64,000 bases of DNA from Trebonia kvetii. GTDB taxonomy: Bacteria; Actinomycetota; Actinomycetes; Streptosporangiales; Streptosporangiaceae. Of the stretch, positions 44,112 to 50,940 are shown in pieces. Every line of letters starts with the position of its first letter. Position 1 is the stretch's first letter. The notes below the pieces were generated by a model. It saw only the letters and a list, made by a program, of their open reading frames with translations. It was not told where the DNA came from and did no database searches. The translations under genes were made by a program, and so were the position numbers. Location of the stretch: positions 124,001 through 188,000 of the forward strand of contig NZ_RPFW01000006.1 in the NCBI RefSeq assembly GCF_007827045.1, in the 5' to 3' direction.

Positions 44112-45044
44112 CTAACTGCCTTCAGCGGCTGCCCGGGCCAGGGCGAGCATCGCCTCGCCCACCGGGTCATCACCGCGGCCGATAAGCAGGGCGACCGCCA
44201 GCACCACGGCCATCGCCCGGCACCATGCCCAGGCCCGCCCCGGGTCCAGTCCGTCCACGCGGCCTGCCAGCCAGTCAATACGCTGCTGCACCGCTTGCTC
44301 GCCGCCGCCGTCGGCCAGCACCCAGTCGACCGCGTCGAAGGCCGGGTCGCCCAGGCACGGCCGCGGGTCGATCGCCACCAGCCCGCGCCTGTCCCCGCCC
44401 CGCAGCACGTTCCCCGGGTGCAGGTCCCCGTGCAGCAGCCGGACCGGCCCCTCAGCAGCCAGCACGCTGGCCAGGTTCCGGGAGCCTTCCACCAGGTCAG
44501 GAGGCACGCGCCCGGCAACAGCCGGGTGCTGTTCAAGCCGCCGCCGGGTCATCTCGAACACGAACTCCGACCGCTCCCGCAGTTCCGGAAGCCCGGACCC
44601 GCCACCCAGGCGCGGGGGCCGCGGCCACAAGCCCGACAGCACCGGCACGGCCTCCTCCAGCGGCCACCTGTCAGGCTCATCCGCCAGCCGGGTGCCCGGC
44701 AGCACCCGCTCCAGCAGCAGCGCACCGCGGTCAAGGTCCGCATCGTGCAGCATCACCACGTGCCGGCGGGCCATCCACGCGTCAAGCGCCGCCGCCTCGT
44801 CAGCGGCAATCTTCAGGTCCGGGGTCAGCTTCAGCACCAGCGGCTCGCCGTCATCAGACTCACACGGCATCACCACCGACGTCCCGCCCTTCGGCCACAC
44901 CCCCCCGAGCCGCAGCCCCCACCGGCGGGCGACCTCATCCGCCAGCGCCGGCAGGCCCGCGCACCAGTCGGCCACCTCCGGGCCAAACCGCCTGGCCAGC
45001 CGCACACGGACAGCCTCGACGTCGATAACCGGAACATCGCGCAC
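44112..45044 (-). CDS. Aminoglycoside/hydroxyurea-type small-molecule phosphotransferase
   Basis: 310 residues. Kinase-like APH fold of the APH(6)/hydroxyurea group: KGGTSVVMPCESDD and GEPLVLKLTPDL (ATP-binding Lys), then the catalytic VRLLHGDLHPGNVLRGG and Mg-binding VAIDPRPCLGDPAFDAVDW. Resistance is only implied by family; the true substrate is unknown. The start is uncertain: the frame opens at 45182, but similarity begins around VRDVPVIDV, so GTG 45044 is used. Lies inside the repeat-bounded island, opposite in strand to the sugar genes. Confidence 0.8.
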   Translation of the reverse strand: MRDVPVIDVEAVRVRLARRFGPEVADWCAGLPALADEVARRWGLRLGGVWPKGGTSVVMPCESDDGEPLVLKLTPDLKIAADEAAALDAWMARRHVVMLHDADLDRGALLLERVLPGTRLADEPDRWPLEEAVPVLSGLWPRPPRLGGGSGLPELRERSEFVFEMTRRRLEQHPAVAGRVPPDLVEGSRNLASVLAAEGPVRLLHGDLHPGNVLRGGDRRGLVAIDPRPCLGDPAFDAVDWVLADGGGEQAVQQRIDWLAGRVDGLDPGRAWAWCRAMAVVLAVALLIGRGDDPVGEAMLALARAAAEGS

Positions 45045-45226
45045 ACCAGACCATCTCACACCAGCCAGCCATCCAGCACCCCAAAAACCGGCCGATCCCG
45101 CAGGAGCCGCCCGCCGAAGCAGCACTACCGGTGGGGCCAGATCAAGCCGCCAGGACGGGCCAAAACAGACCGTCCTAACCAAGGCCGACGCGCCCGGCCC
45201 GCACCGCCCTGGCCTGGTGGCCGCAC

Positions 45227-45331
45227 GCGGTCGAGGCGCTCGGCATGCCGGGGCTGCACTTCCACGACCTACGCCAGCGCCAGGTCGACGAAGACGACGA
45301 CGGCCCGGCCGGGGCGCTCGTGCCCGTCTAA
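45227..45331 (+). pseudogene. Tyrosine integrase C-terminal remnant
   Basis: A frame reads AVEALGMPGLHFHDLR, with the catalytic Arg of the H-x-x-R-type box, then jumps directly to QRQVDEDDDGPAGALVPV and TAA at 45329-45331. About 80 residues that should hold the second catalytic box and the Tyr nucleophile are missing. The tail and its position (90 bases from the 3' end of tRNA-Gly) are typical of AICE/phage integrases that insert in tRNA genes. Confidence 0.7.
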
Positions 45332-45348
45332 TGGCACGCTAATGGCAC
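45330..45348. repeat. 19-bp direct repeat, right copy
   Basis: AATGGCACGCTAATGGCAC, identical to 40391-40409. It starts within the stop codon of the integrase remnant and lies 73 bases before the CCA end of tRNA-Gly. Confidence 0.7.
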
Positions 45349-45421
45349 CACGGCCTGTTCGGGCCGCCAGATGGCGAAGGCCCAGTGTTCGGAAGCTGCT
45401 TCCGACCTGGGCCTTGATGCT

Positions 45422-45495
45422 TGGAGCGGATGACGGGAATCGAACCCGCACTGTCAGCTTGGGAAGCTGATGTTCTGCCATTGAACTACATCCGC
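45422..45495 (-). tRNA. tRNA-Gly (CCC), CCA encoded
   Basis: The acceptor arms GCGGATG/CATCCGC pair. The anticodon stem TCAGC/GCTGA encloses the loop TTCCCAA (anticodon CCC), and the T-arm has GCGGGTTCGATTCCCGT. CCA is encoded at 45422-45424. The 3' half faces the integrase remnant, as expected for an attachment site. Confidence 0.94.
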
Positions 45496-45643
45496 GTTCT
45501 CGCCAGCACCGGCGTGCCGGGCTGAACTCGCTCCAACATCGTACAGGAACCGGCCGCCTGGTTGTGTGCTCCTGCCCGATAGTGGTTCTGGCTGGGCCGC
45601 CTGGTCCGGTTCGCGGCACGCGCCGGGCCAGACGGCCCGCGGG

Positions 45644-45859
45644 CTAGTGCAGCGCGTCGAAGTCGCCGTTCCTCGCCGTCGCGAGGAACGAAGTCCATGA
45701 GGCGACCGGATAACGCAAGACGGGACCATGCGGGTCTTTCGAGTCTCGCACGGCGATCACTCCGATAGATGCCGCTATTTCGGCACAGTTCCCGTTGTTC
45801 ATGCTGCGTCTTGCCTTACGCCAGGTCAGGCGCTCATCTTCACTGCTCGAACGGGGCAT
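45644..45859 (-). CDS. DUF397 protein
   Basis: 71 residues, DUF397 consensus: LTWRKARRSMNNGNCAEIAA, GVIAVRDSKDPHGPVLRYP, and SWTSFLATARNGDFDAL. DUF397 proteins are usually encoded right after an HTH-DUF5753 (XRE) gene and act in pairs that modulate development and antibiotic production in streptomycetes. Its partner here is the IS-split gene upstream. Start ATG 45859 lacks a well-spaced ribosome site. An RNA hairpin lies between the two genes. Confidence 0.85.
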   Translation of the reverse strand: MPRSSSEDERLTWRKARRSMNNGNCAEIAASIGVIAVRDSKDPHGPVLRYPVASWTSFLATARNGDFDALH

Positions 45860-45878
45860 TTATATCCCATCGCTCCCT

Positions 45879-45916
45879 TAGCCCGGGAGGTCAAGTACCT
45901 GCCGGGCTAGTTTTTT
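45879..45916 (+). terminator. Hairpin with T tract between DUF397 and HTH genes
   Basis: TAGCCCGG (45879-45886) pairs with CCGGGCTA (45902-45909), and inner AGGT/ACCT extend the stem past one mismatch. GTTTTTT follows on the plus strand. It is a text-book intrinsic terminator, but for the strand without an annotated gene there; on the coding strand it forms a hairpin in the DUF397 leader. Confidence 0.6.
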
Positions 45917-46165
45917 ATTGATATAGGACAAGCATTGATGCAATTTGCGGAACTATCCGGAGGCGAGGCCGTGTATATGGTTATGTCGTGCGCTCATTTC
46001 GGAAATTAGTTCGATTGACTCTTGTGGACTCAATGCGATTTCACACAGGTATTTAAAGACCCGTGTATATCTAGCTACATCGTTCTCGCGTTCGAGGAAC
46101 AGCCAGCCCATCAAGCCCTCAACGTACACCACGGGCGGAGCGACGTCCTCGAACTCAATGATAGT

Positions 46166-47115
46166 GAGCCCATTCCAACCTGGTTAGGCGCCGTGGAGTT
46201 GCAATGCGTGGATGGCCTTGGCGAGTTTCCCGGCGCGCCAGGGGCAGCAGCGGAGCTTCGCGAGGATCTTCCATACCTTGAGCTGGGCGTTCGCTCGTTC
46301 GCCGGGGGCGCGGAGCCTGGCGTGGGCCCGGTTGGCTTCTTTCTGGGATTCCGGTTTGTTCCGGCCCTTGTACGGGACCTTTGCCCAGGTGGAGCCCTGA
46401 TATCCCTTGTCCGCGAGGGTGACCAGCCCGGCTTTCTCTAGCTCGTTCAGCACGCCCCATATCCACTCGGCCTTCTTGTCGTGGACCGAGCCGGGCAGCG
46501 CACCGGAGACCCACAGGACCTCGCCGTCAGGACTGGCGATGACCTGCAGGTTCATGCCGTGCTTTTTGTGCTTGCCGGAGTAGAACGGCTTGTCCGCGGC
46601 GACCCGGTCTATCGGGATGAGGGTTCCGTCGAGGATGACGTAGGCGTGACCTGCCCTTTTGGCGTCCCGGACCGCTTTCCTCAGTTTCGGGGCGCGGGCC
46701 GCGAGCAGTTCCACGGTCTCGTTGACGTACCGCCAGGCCGTGGTCCTGCCGACCCCGAACCCGGCCGCGAGGTGCTCGAACGTCTCGCCTTTGCGCAGGT
46801 GAGCGAGCACGAGCAGGGCCTGCTGCCCAGGGCTGAGCTTCCGCCACCGCGACCCGACGGCCTTCAGGTGCCGGCGGATCAGCCCGGCCGCGTAGTTCAG
46901 GGTCCGGGACGACAACGGCAGCGCGGCACGGTAGAACAGCATGTGAAGCCCCTGGGGGTGATGAGTCGTTCTTGGTCGATTGCCTCATCTACCAGGGGCT
47001 TCGCCGTGTCCGCCGGCGAACCGTGACCCTGTGGCCACAGTGCCGTCGCCGCGAGACGACAACGTTATCATCACTCAAAGTGATTCATTGTTTACAAGCA
47101 AGTTGGAATGGGCTC
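46166..47115 (-). mobile_element. IS5-family (ISL2-like) insertion sequence, 950 bp, complete
   Basis: Terminal inverted repeats GAGCCCATTCCAAC match at both ends (16 of 17 positions when extended). The element is flanked by a 3-bp target duplication, ACT on the minus strand (46163-46165 and 47116-47118), typical of ISL2-type elements. It carries one transposase gene in the same direction as the interrupted gene. Perfect ends and duplication suggest recent arrival. Confidence 0.93.
46184..46942 (-). CDS. IS5/ISL2-type DDE transposase
   Basis: 252 residues. N-terminal HTH_Tnp_4-like region (LSPGQQALLVLAHLRKGETF, FGVGRTTAWRYVNETVELL) and DDE_Tnp_4 core: first Asp in YVILDGTLIPIDRV, second Asp in VSGALPGSVHDKK or the following LADKGYQG, and the terminal Glu in ERANAQLKVWKIL. 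Appears intact. Start ATG 46942. Occupies nearly the whole IS. Confidence 0.92.
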   Translation of the reverse strand: MLFYRAALPLSSRTLNYAAGLIRRHLKAVGSRWRKLSPGQQALLVLAHLRKGETFEHLAAGFGVGRTTAWRYVNETVELLAARAPKLRKAVRDAKRAGHAYVILDGTLIPIDRVAADKPFYSGKHKKHGMNLQVIASPDGEVLWVSGALPGSVHDKKAEWIWGVLNELEKAGLVTLADKGYQGSTWAKVPYKGRNKPESQKEANRAHARLRAPGERANAQLKVWKILAKLRCCPWRAGKLAKAIHALQLHGA

Positions 47116-47781
47116 AGTGAACATGTTTTCCATCGCCGGATGGGCCCCGGCACTGAACGGTATTACCTGAAGCGTCACGTTGGGCTGTTTTGCGATCGCG
47201 CTGAAGTGCGACAACTGCTCGGTCATCACATCCGGGCCGCCGACCACGCGGTGCAGCACCGCCTCGTCAAGCACCACGCGCAACTCCAGCGGGGGCTCCC
47301 TGTTGAGCACCTGCTGACGCCTGATTCGGACCTCGATCAATTCGCCGGCTCTTTCCGCCGTGAACTCGGACGGCATGCTGCCCTCGTGCATGGCCCGCGC
47401 GTATCGCTCGGTCTGCAAGAGCCCGGGGACGATGGTGGACTGGTAATAGCACAGCGTCACCGCGGCCTGCTCAAGGCCGACGTAGGTAGCGTAGTAATCG
47501 AGGTCGTACGACTGCCACCAGGCCTGCTGCTTCGCCTCCCGCACGAGCCCCATCAGGTATTCGACCTGCGCCGGATCGGTCAGGCCGTAGATGCCGCACA
47601 GGTCCCTGACGTCGCGCAGGGTCGCGCCGCGCTGGCCGGTTTCCATCCTGCTCACCTTGGACGGTGAACACAGGAGCTGTTCGGCGACCTGATCGACAGT
47701 CAGGCCGCGTTCCAGACGCAGCGCCCGCAGGCGCGCGGCGAGTTCCCGGCGGCGGAGCGTCGGGCTGCGCACCTCTGACAC

Positions 47782-48137
47782 TGGAGGTCCCTTTCTGCCG
47801 CGCTAGCGGGAGGGCCGCCTTGGCGCATGGCCAAGAAAGCCCTGGTAGATAAGATGTCCAACCGTTTCATGCCTGTGGCTCACGAGTATGGCACTTGATT
47901 TTGGCACTTGCCAACAGCATGTGCTCGATGCACGATGAAATCAGCCAGCAGAGGCATCCTCAAGCGACCCGCCGACAAAGGGGTCGAGCGGTGACCCGAC
48001 GGGTTACCGATCCGAAGATCGCTAGCCACGAGGCGTCGCGCGAGCCGGCGATTTGACAAGGAGGACATGCCATTACTGCCCATTCGCTGCGTCCGCTCCC
48101 GCTATGCACGAGCGTACGCGCCCCTGCATCGCGCGCA
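47782..48137. promoter_or_regulatory. Upstream region of the HTH gene with a palindrome
   Basis: Contains TTGGCACTTGCCAA (47901-47914), a palindrome around CT, and the direct repeat TGGCACTTG (47889-47897 and 47902-47910), about 110 bases above the HTH start. Possibly an operator of the HTH-DUF5753 regulator. I see no gene here; a short frame with AAGGAGG two bases before ATG 48067 is badly spaced. Confidence 0.4.
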
Positions 48138-48587
48138 ATGAGACGCCAGCTTTCCGGGTCGGGACAGGCACCGCATTGCCGGGCCTGTCAAGAAGACAAC
48201 AATCCCTGGAAATACGGCTGGGCCGGTGCTGCCACACCGACCCAGCGAAACACCACCCGTACTCAGGAACCACCGAGAAGGGCTAGCGATGCGTTCTACG
48301 GTAGCAACCTGTACAGAAAAGACAACCCCGCTTGGGCCATTAGTAACGCAGCGGAAACGCTGCAGGTCCCAATGGCCGCGATCTATGCCGCTTGGCTCAT
48401 CGGCCTGCCACGCCGCGCCGGGGCTTGGCTGCACGCCATAACCGACGAAGAGGCCCGCCACTGGCAGTGGCGGGTGTCCGAGCGGCACGGCGGGCTAGTG
48501 CACCAGTACCGGGATGAACGGTTCGCGGCGTTGCGCCTCGACCCCTCGCTGCGCAATGACGAGTTTCACGAGGCGTCGGTGGCCTGA
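48138..48587 (+). CDS. Hypothetical protein
   Basis: 149 residues of no recognised family. The first third is low in structure with one CxxC (HCRAC). The last two thirds look protein-like: AAETLQVPMAAIYAAWLIGL as a helix, then HAITDEEARHWQWRVSERHG and RDERFAALRLDPSLRNDEF. No good ribosome site at the ATG. Its 3' end overlaps the convergent Fe-S oxidoreductase gene by 22 bases. A decayed or spurious gene is possible. Confidence 0.4.
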   Translation: MRRQLSGSGQAPHCRACQEDNNPWKYGWAGAATPTQRNTTRTQEPPRRASDAFYGSNLYRKDNPAWAISNAAETLQVPMAAIYAAWLIGLPRRAGAWLHAITDEEARHWQWRVSERHGGLVHQYRDERFAALRLDPSLRNDEFHEASVA

Positions 48588-50722
48588 CCGGCCTCTTCGC
48601 GGAGTTTGATGGCGCGGACGAGGAGCTGGGCGACGTCGATGACTTCGAGGGTCTGTTTGGCCTGGCCGGCGGCTTTCTTGGCGTTGACGGCGTCGCCGAG
48701 CATGACCATGCAGTAGGGGCAGGCGGTGGAGATGGTGTCGGGGTCCAGGGCGAGGGCCTCGTCGATGCGTTCCTCGTTGATCCTTTTGCCGGTTCGTTCT
48801 TCGAGCCACATGCGGGCGCCGCCGGCGCCGCAGCAGAAGCCCTTGCCCTTGCACCGGTGCATTTCCTCGGCGGTGGTGCCGGGGACGGCGTCGATGATTT
48901 CCCGGGGCGGGGTGTAGATCTTGTTGTGCCGGCCGAGGAAGCACGGGTCGTGGTAGGTGATCTTCTCTTCCACCGCGGTGACCGGCGTCAGCTTTCCGTC
49001 GGCGACGAGCCGGGCGAGCAGCTGGGTGTGGTGGATGACCTCGTAGGTGCCGCCGAGCTGGGGGTACTCGCGGCTGATGGTGTTGAAGCAGTGCGGGCAC
49101 GACGCGATGACCTTCTTGCCGGTCCCGGCGCCGACCCCGGCGTCGTTGAGGGTCTCGATGTTCTGGGCGGCGAGCATGCCGTAGACGAACTCGTTGCCGA
49201 GCCGGCGGGCGGGGTCGCCGGTGCAGGCCTCGGCCGGGCCGAGCACCGCGAACTTGACCCCGGCAACATGGAGTAGCTCGGCGATCGCCTTGGTGGCCTT
49301 CTTCGCCCGGTCGTCCAGCGCCCCGGCGCAGCCGACCCAGTACAGGTACTCGGTGTCGGCAGGGATGGTCCCGTCCAGGACGGGGACCTCGAAGTCGAGC
49401 TCGGTGATCCACTCGGCCCGCTTGTCCTCGGCCATCCCCCACGGGTTGCCCCTGCGTTCCAGGTTGTTCAGCATCGTGGTGGCCTCGGCGGGGAAGGCGG
49501 ACTCGATGAGGACCTGGTGGCGGCGCATCCCGTTGATGTGGTCGATGTGCTCGATGTCGACCGGGCACTCGTTCACGCACGCACCGCAGTTGGTGCACGC
49601 CCAGATGACCTCCGGGTCGATCACCCCGTTGACGTCCGGCCCGCCGACCAGCGGCCGTTCCGCCTCGGCCAGCACGTCGGCAGACAGCGTGACCCGCTCC
49701 TCCTCGGTCGCCAGCAGGTAGGGCGCCTTCGCGAACGCGTGGTCGCGCAGGTCCAGGATGAGCTGCTTCGGCGACAGGGGCTTGCCGGTCGCCCAGGCCG
49801 GGCACTGCGACTGGCAGCGGCCGCACTCGGTGCAGGTGCCCAGGTCGAGCATGCCCTTCCAGGTCAGGTCCTCCACCTTCCCGATCCCGAACACATCGGT
49901 GTCCGGGTCGGCCTCCTCAAAGTCCAGCACCTTCCCGCCCGAGCGCATCGGCTCCAGCGGGCCCAGCCCGTCCGGGCGGCGGGCGAACATCACGTTCACC
50001 GGGGCCAGGAAGATGTGCAGGTGCTTGGAGTAGGTGACGACCACCAGGAACGCGAGCACCACCGCCAGCTGCGCCAAGATGAACACGACCTCAAGCACCG
50101 CGTTGACCCCGTACCCCAGGGGATGCAGGACCTGCGCCACCGCCCAGGACGCGAACGCCCACGCGTGCGGGTAGGGGAACACCCCGGTGTTCTGCTGCGC
50201 ACCCCGGTAGACCAGCAGCGTGATGATGACCAGCGCGATCATGGCGAGGACCACCCACGCGGCGCGGGTGTGCGAGCCGAAGAACCGCGACCTGCGGCCC
50301 TCCTTGTGCGGGTTCTCGCGGAACCGGATGACCGTGAACGTGCTGATCCCGCACAGCACCCCGACCGCGAACAGGTCCTCGATGAACCCGACCACCGCCC
50401 AGTGCCCGATCACCGGGATCGCGAAGTCCCGCTGGAACAAAGCACCGTACGCCTCGATGATCGTCAGCAGCAGCACCAGGAAACCCCAGAACGTCGCCGC
50501 GTGCGCCATCCCCGGCACCGTCCACTGCAGCAGCTTCCGCTGCCCGACCACCTCCGTCAGCTGCGTCTCCGCCTCACGCCCCGGATGCGTCCTGGCGTAC
50601 TCAAGGCGTTCCGGCGCCGGCTGGCCGCTGAACGCCAGCCGCTTCAGCCACCACAGCCGCCGGCCAGCCACGGCAAACGCCGCGACAGTCACCACCAGGC
50701 CGACAATCATCCGCAGGACCAC
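48566..50722 (-). CDS. Membrane (Fe-S)-binding oxidoreductase, heterodisulfide-reductase-like
   Basis: 718 residues. Residues 1-260 hold five or six membrane helices of a nitrate-reductase-gamma-like cytochrome-b type module. Then two [4Fe-4S] ferredoxin motifs (CTECGRCQSQCP; CTNCGACVNECPVDIEH), and two CCG-type domains (YWVGCAGALDD; SCPHCFNTI; HDPCFLGRHN; GFCCGAGGARM). This is the layout of actinobacterial HdrD/GlpC-type menaquinone-linked oxidoreductases, often tied to fatty-acid beta-oxidation electron flow. GTG 50722 has AAGGAGG upstream; the earlier ATG 50779 is less likely. Confidence 0.88.
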   Translation of the reverse strand: MVLRMIVGLVVTVAAFAVAGRRLWWLKRLAFSGQPAPERLEYARTHPGREAETQLTEVVGQRKLLQWTVPGMAHAATFWGFLVLLLTIIEAYGALFQRDFAIPVIGHWAVVGFIEDLFAVGVLCGISTFTVIRFRENPHKEGRRSRFFGSHTRAAWVVLAMIALVIITLLVYRGAQQNTGVFPYPHAWAFASWAVAQVLHPLGYGVNAVLEVVFILAQLAVVLAFLVVVTYSKHLHIFLAPVNVMFARRPDGLGPLEPMRSGGKVLDFEEADPDTDVFGIGKVEDLTWKGMLDLGTCTECGRCQSQCPAWATGKPLSPKQLILDLRDHAFAKAPYLLATEEERVTLSADVLAEAERPLVGGPDVNGVIDPEVIWACTNCGACVNECPVDIEHIDHINGMRRHQVLIESAFPAEATTMLNNLERRGNPWGMAEDKRAEWITELDFEVPVLDGTIPADTEYLYWVGCAGALDDRAKKATKAIAELLHVAGVKFAVLGPAEACTGDPARRLGNEFVYGMLAAQNIETLNDAGVGAGTGKKVIASCPHCFNTISREYPQLGGTYEVIHHTQLLARLVADGKLTPVTAVEEKITYHDPCFLGRHNKIYTPPREIIDAVPGTTAEEMHRCKGKGFCCGAGGARMWLEERTGKRINEERIDEALALDPDTISTACPYCMVMLGDAVNAKKAAGQAKQTLEVIDVAQLLVRAIKLREEAGQATDAS

Positions 50723-50841
50723 CGCAACCTCCTTGTATGCCTGGGGGTCAAGCCTAACGGGGTGGCCTGTGATGCCCAAGGTCGCCTACGTCACGGCGAA
50801 TATTGCCCGGGCCACCGGGAATGAATCGGAGGGTCAGTAAA

Positions 50842-50862
50842 GTTGAGCGTAGGTGACTCAAG
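50842..50862 (+). promoter_or_regulatory. HAIR operator 1 upstream of dnaK
   Basis: GTTGAGC-N7-ACTCAAG matches the HspR-associated inverted repeat CTTGAGT-N7-ACTCAAG with two differences. HspR is encoded in the same block. TTGACA at 50868-50873 just after it may be the -35 box. Confidence 0.85.
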
Positions 50863-50894
50863 TTCATTTGACAGCCGAGCTAGCCTCGGGCAGG

Positions 50895-50915
50895 CTTGAG
50901 CCCGGCAGACTCAAC
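50895..50915 (+). promoter_or_regulatory. HAIR operator 2 upstream of dnaK
   Basis: CTTGAGC-N7-ACTCAAC is a second HAIR copy, 53 bases downstream of the first and 26 bases before the dnaK start. It lies where the -10 region or the leader would be, so bound HspR should block transcription. Confidence 0.85.
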
Positions 50916-50940
50916 TTCACACACACTACAAGGACTGCTC

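Larger units (their letters stand above)
45953..47781 (-). pseudogene. HTH-DUF5753 (XRE-family) regulator interrupted by an insertion sequence
   Basis: The 5' part (47781 to 47116) encodes 222 residues: XRE HTH (LERGLTVDQVAEQLLCSPSK, VSRMETGQRG) and most of DUF5753 (STIVPGLLQTERYARAMH; FSAGAHPAMENMFT). The 3' part (46162 to 45953) continues in frame: IIEFEDVAPPVVYVEGLMGW, then FLERENDVARYTRVF and a stop. The break is a 950-bp IS with ACT duplicated on both sides. Removing the IS and one ACT restores a 291-residue protein, normal for the family. As it stands, the split frame stops at 47092 after a few IS-derived residues. Confidence 0.92.

Noticed and set aside
44112..45044. Calling the phosphotransferase an antibiotic-resistance gene
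   Set aside because: Only the fold and HGDLHPGN motif are visible; many actinobacterial relatives have unknown substrates.
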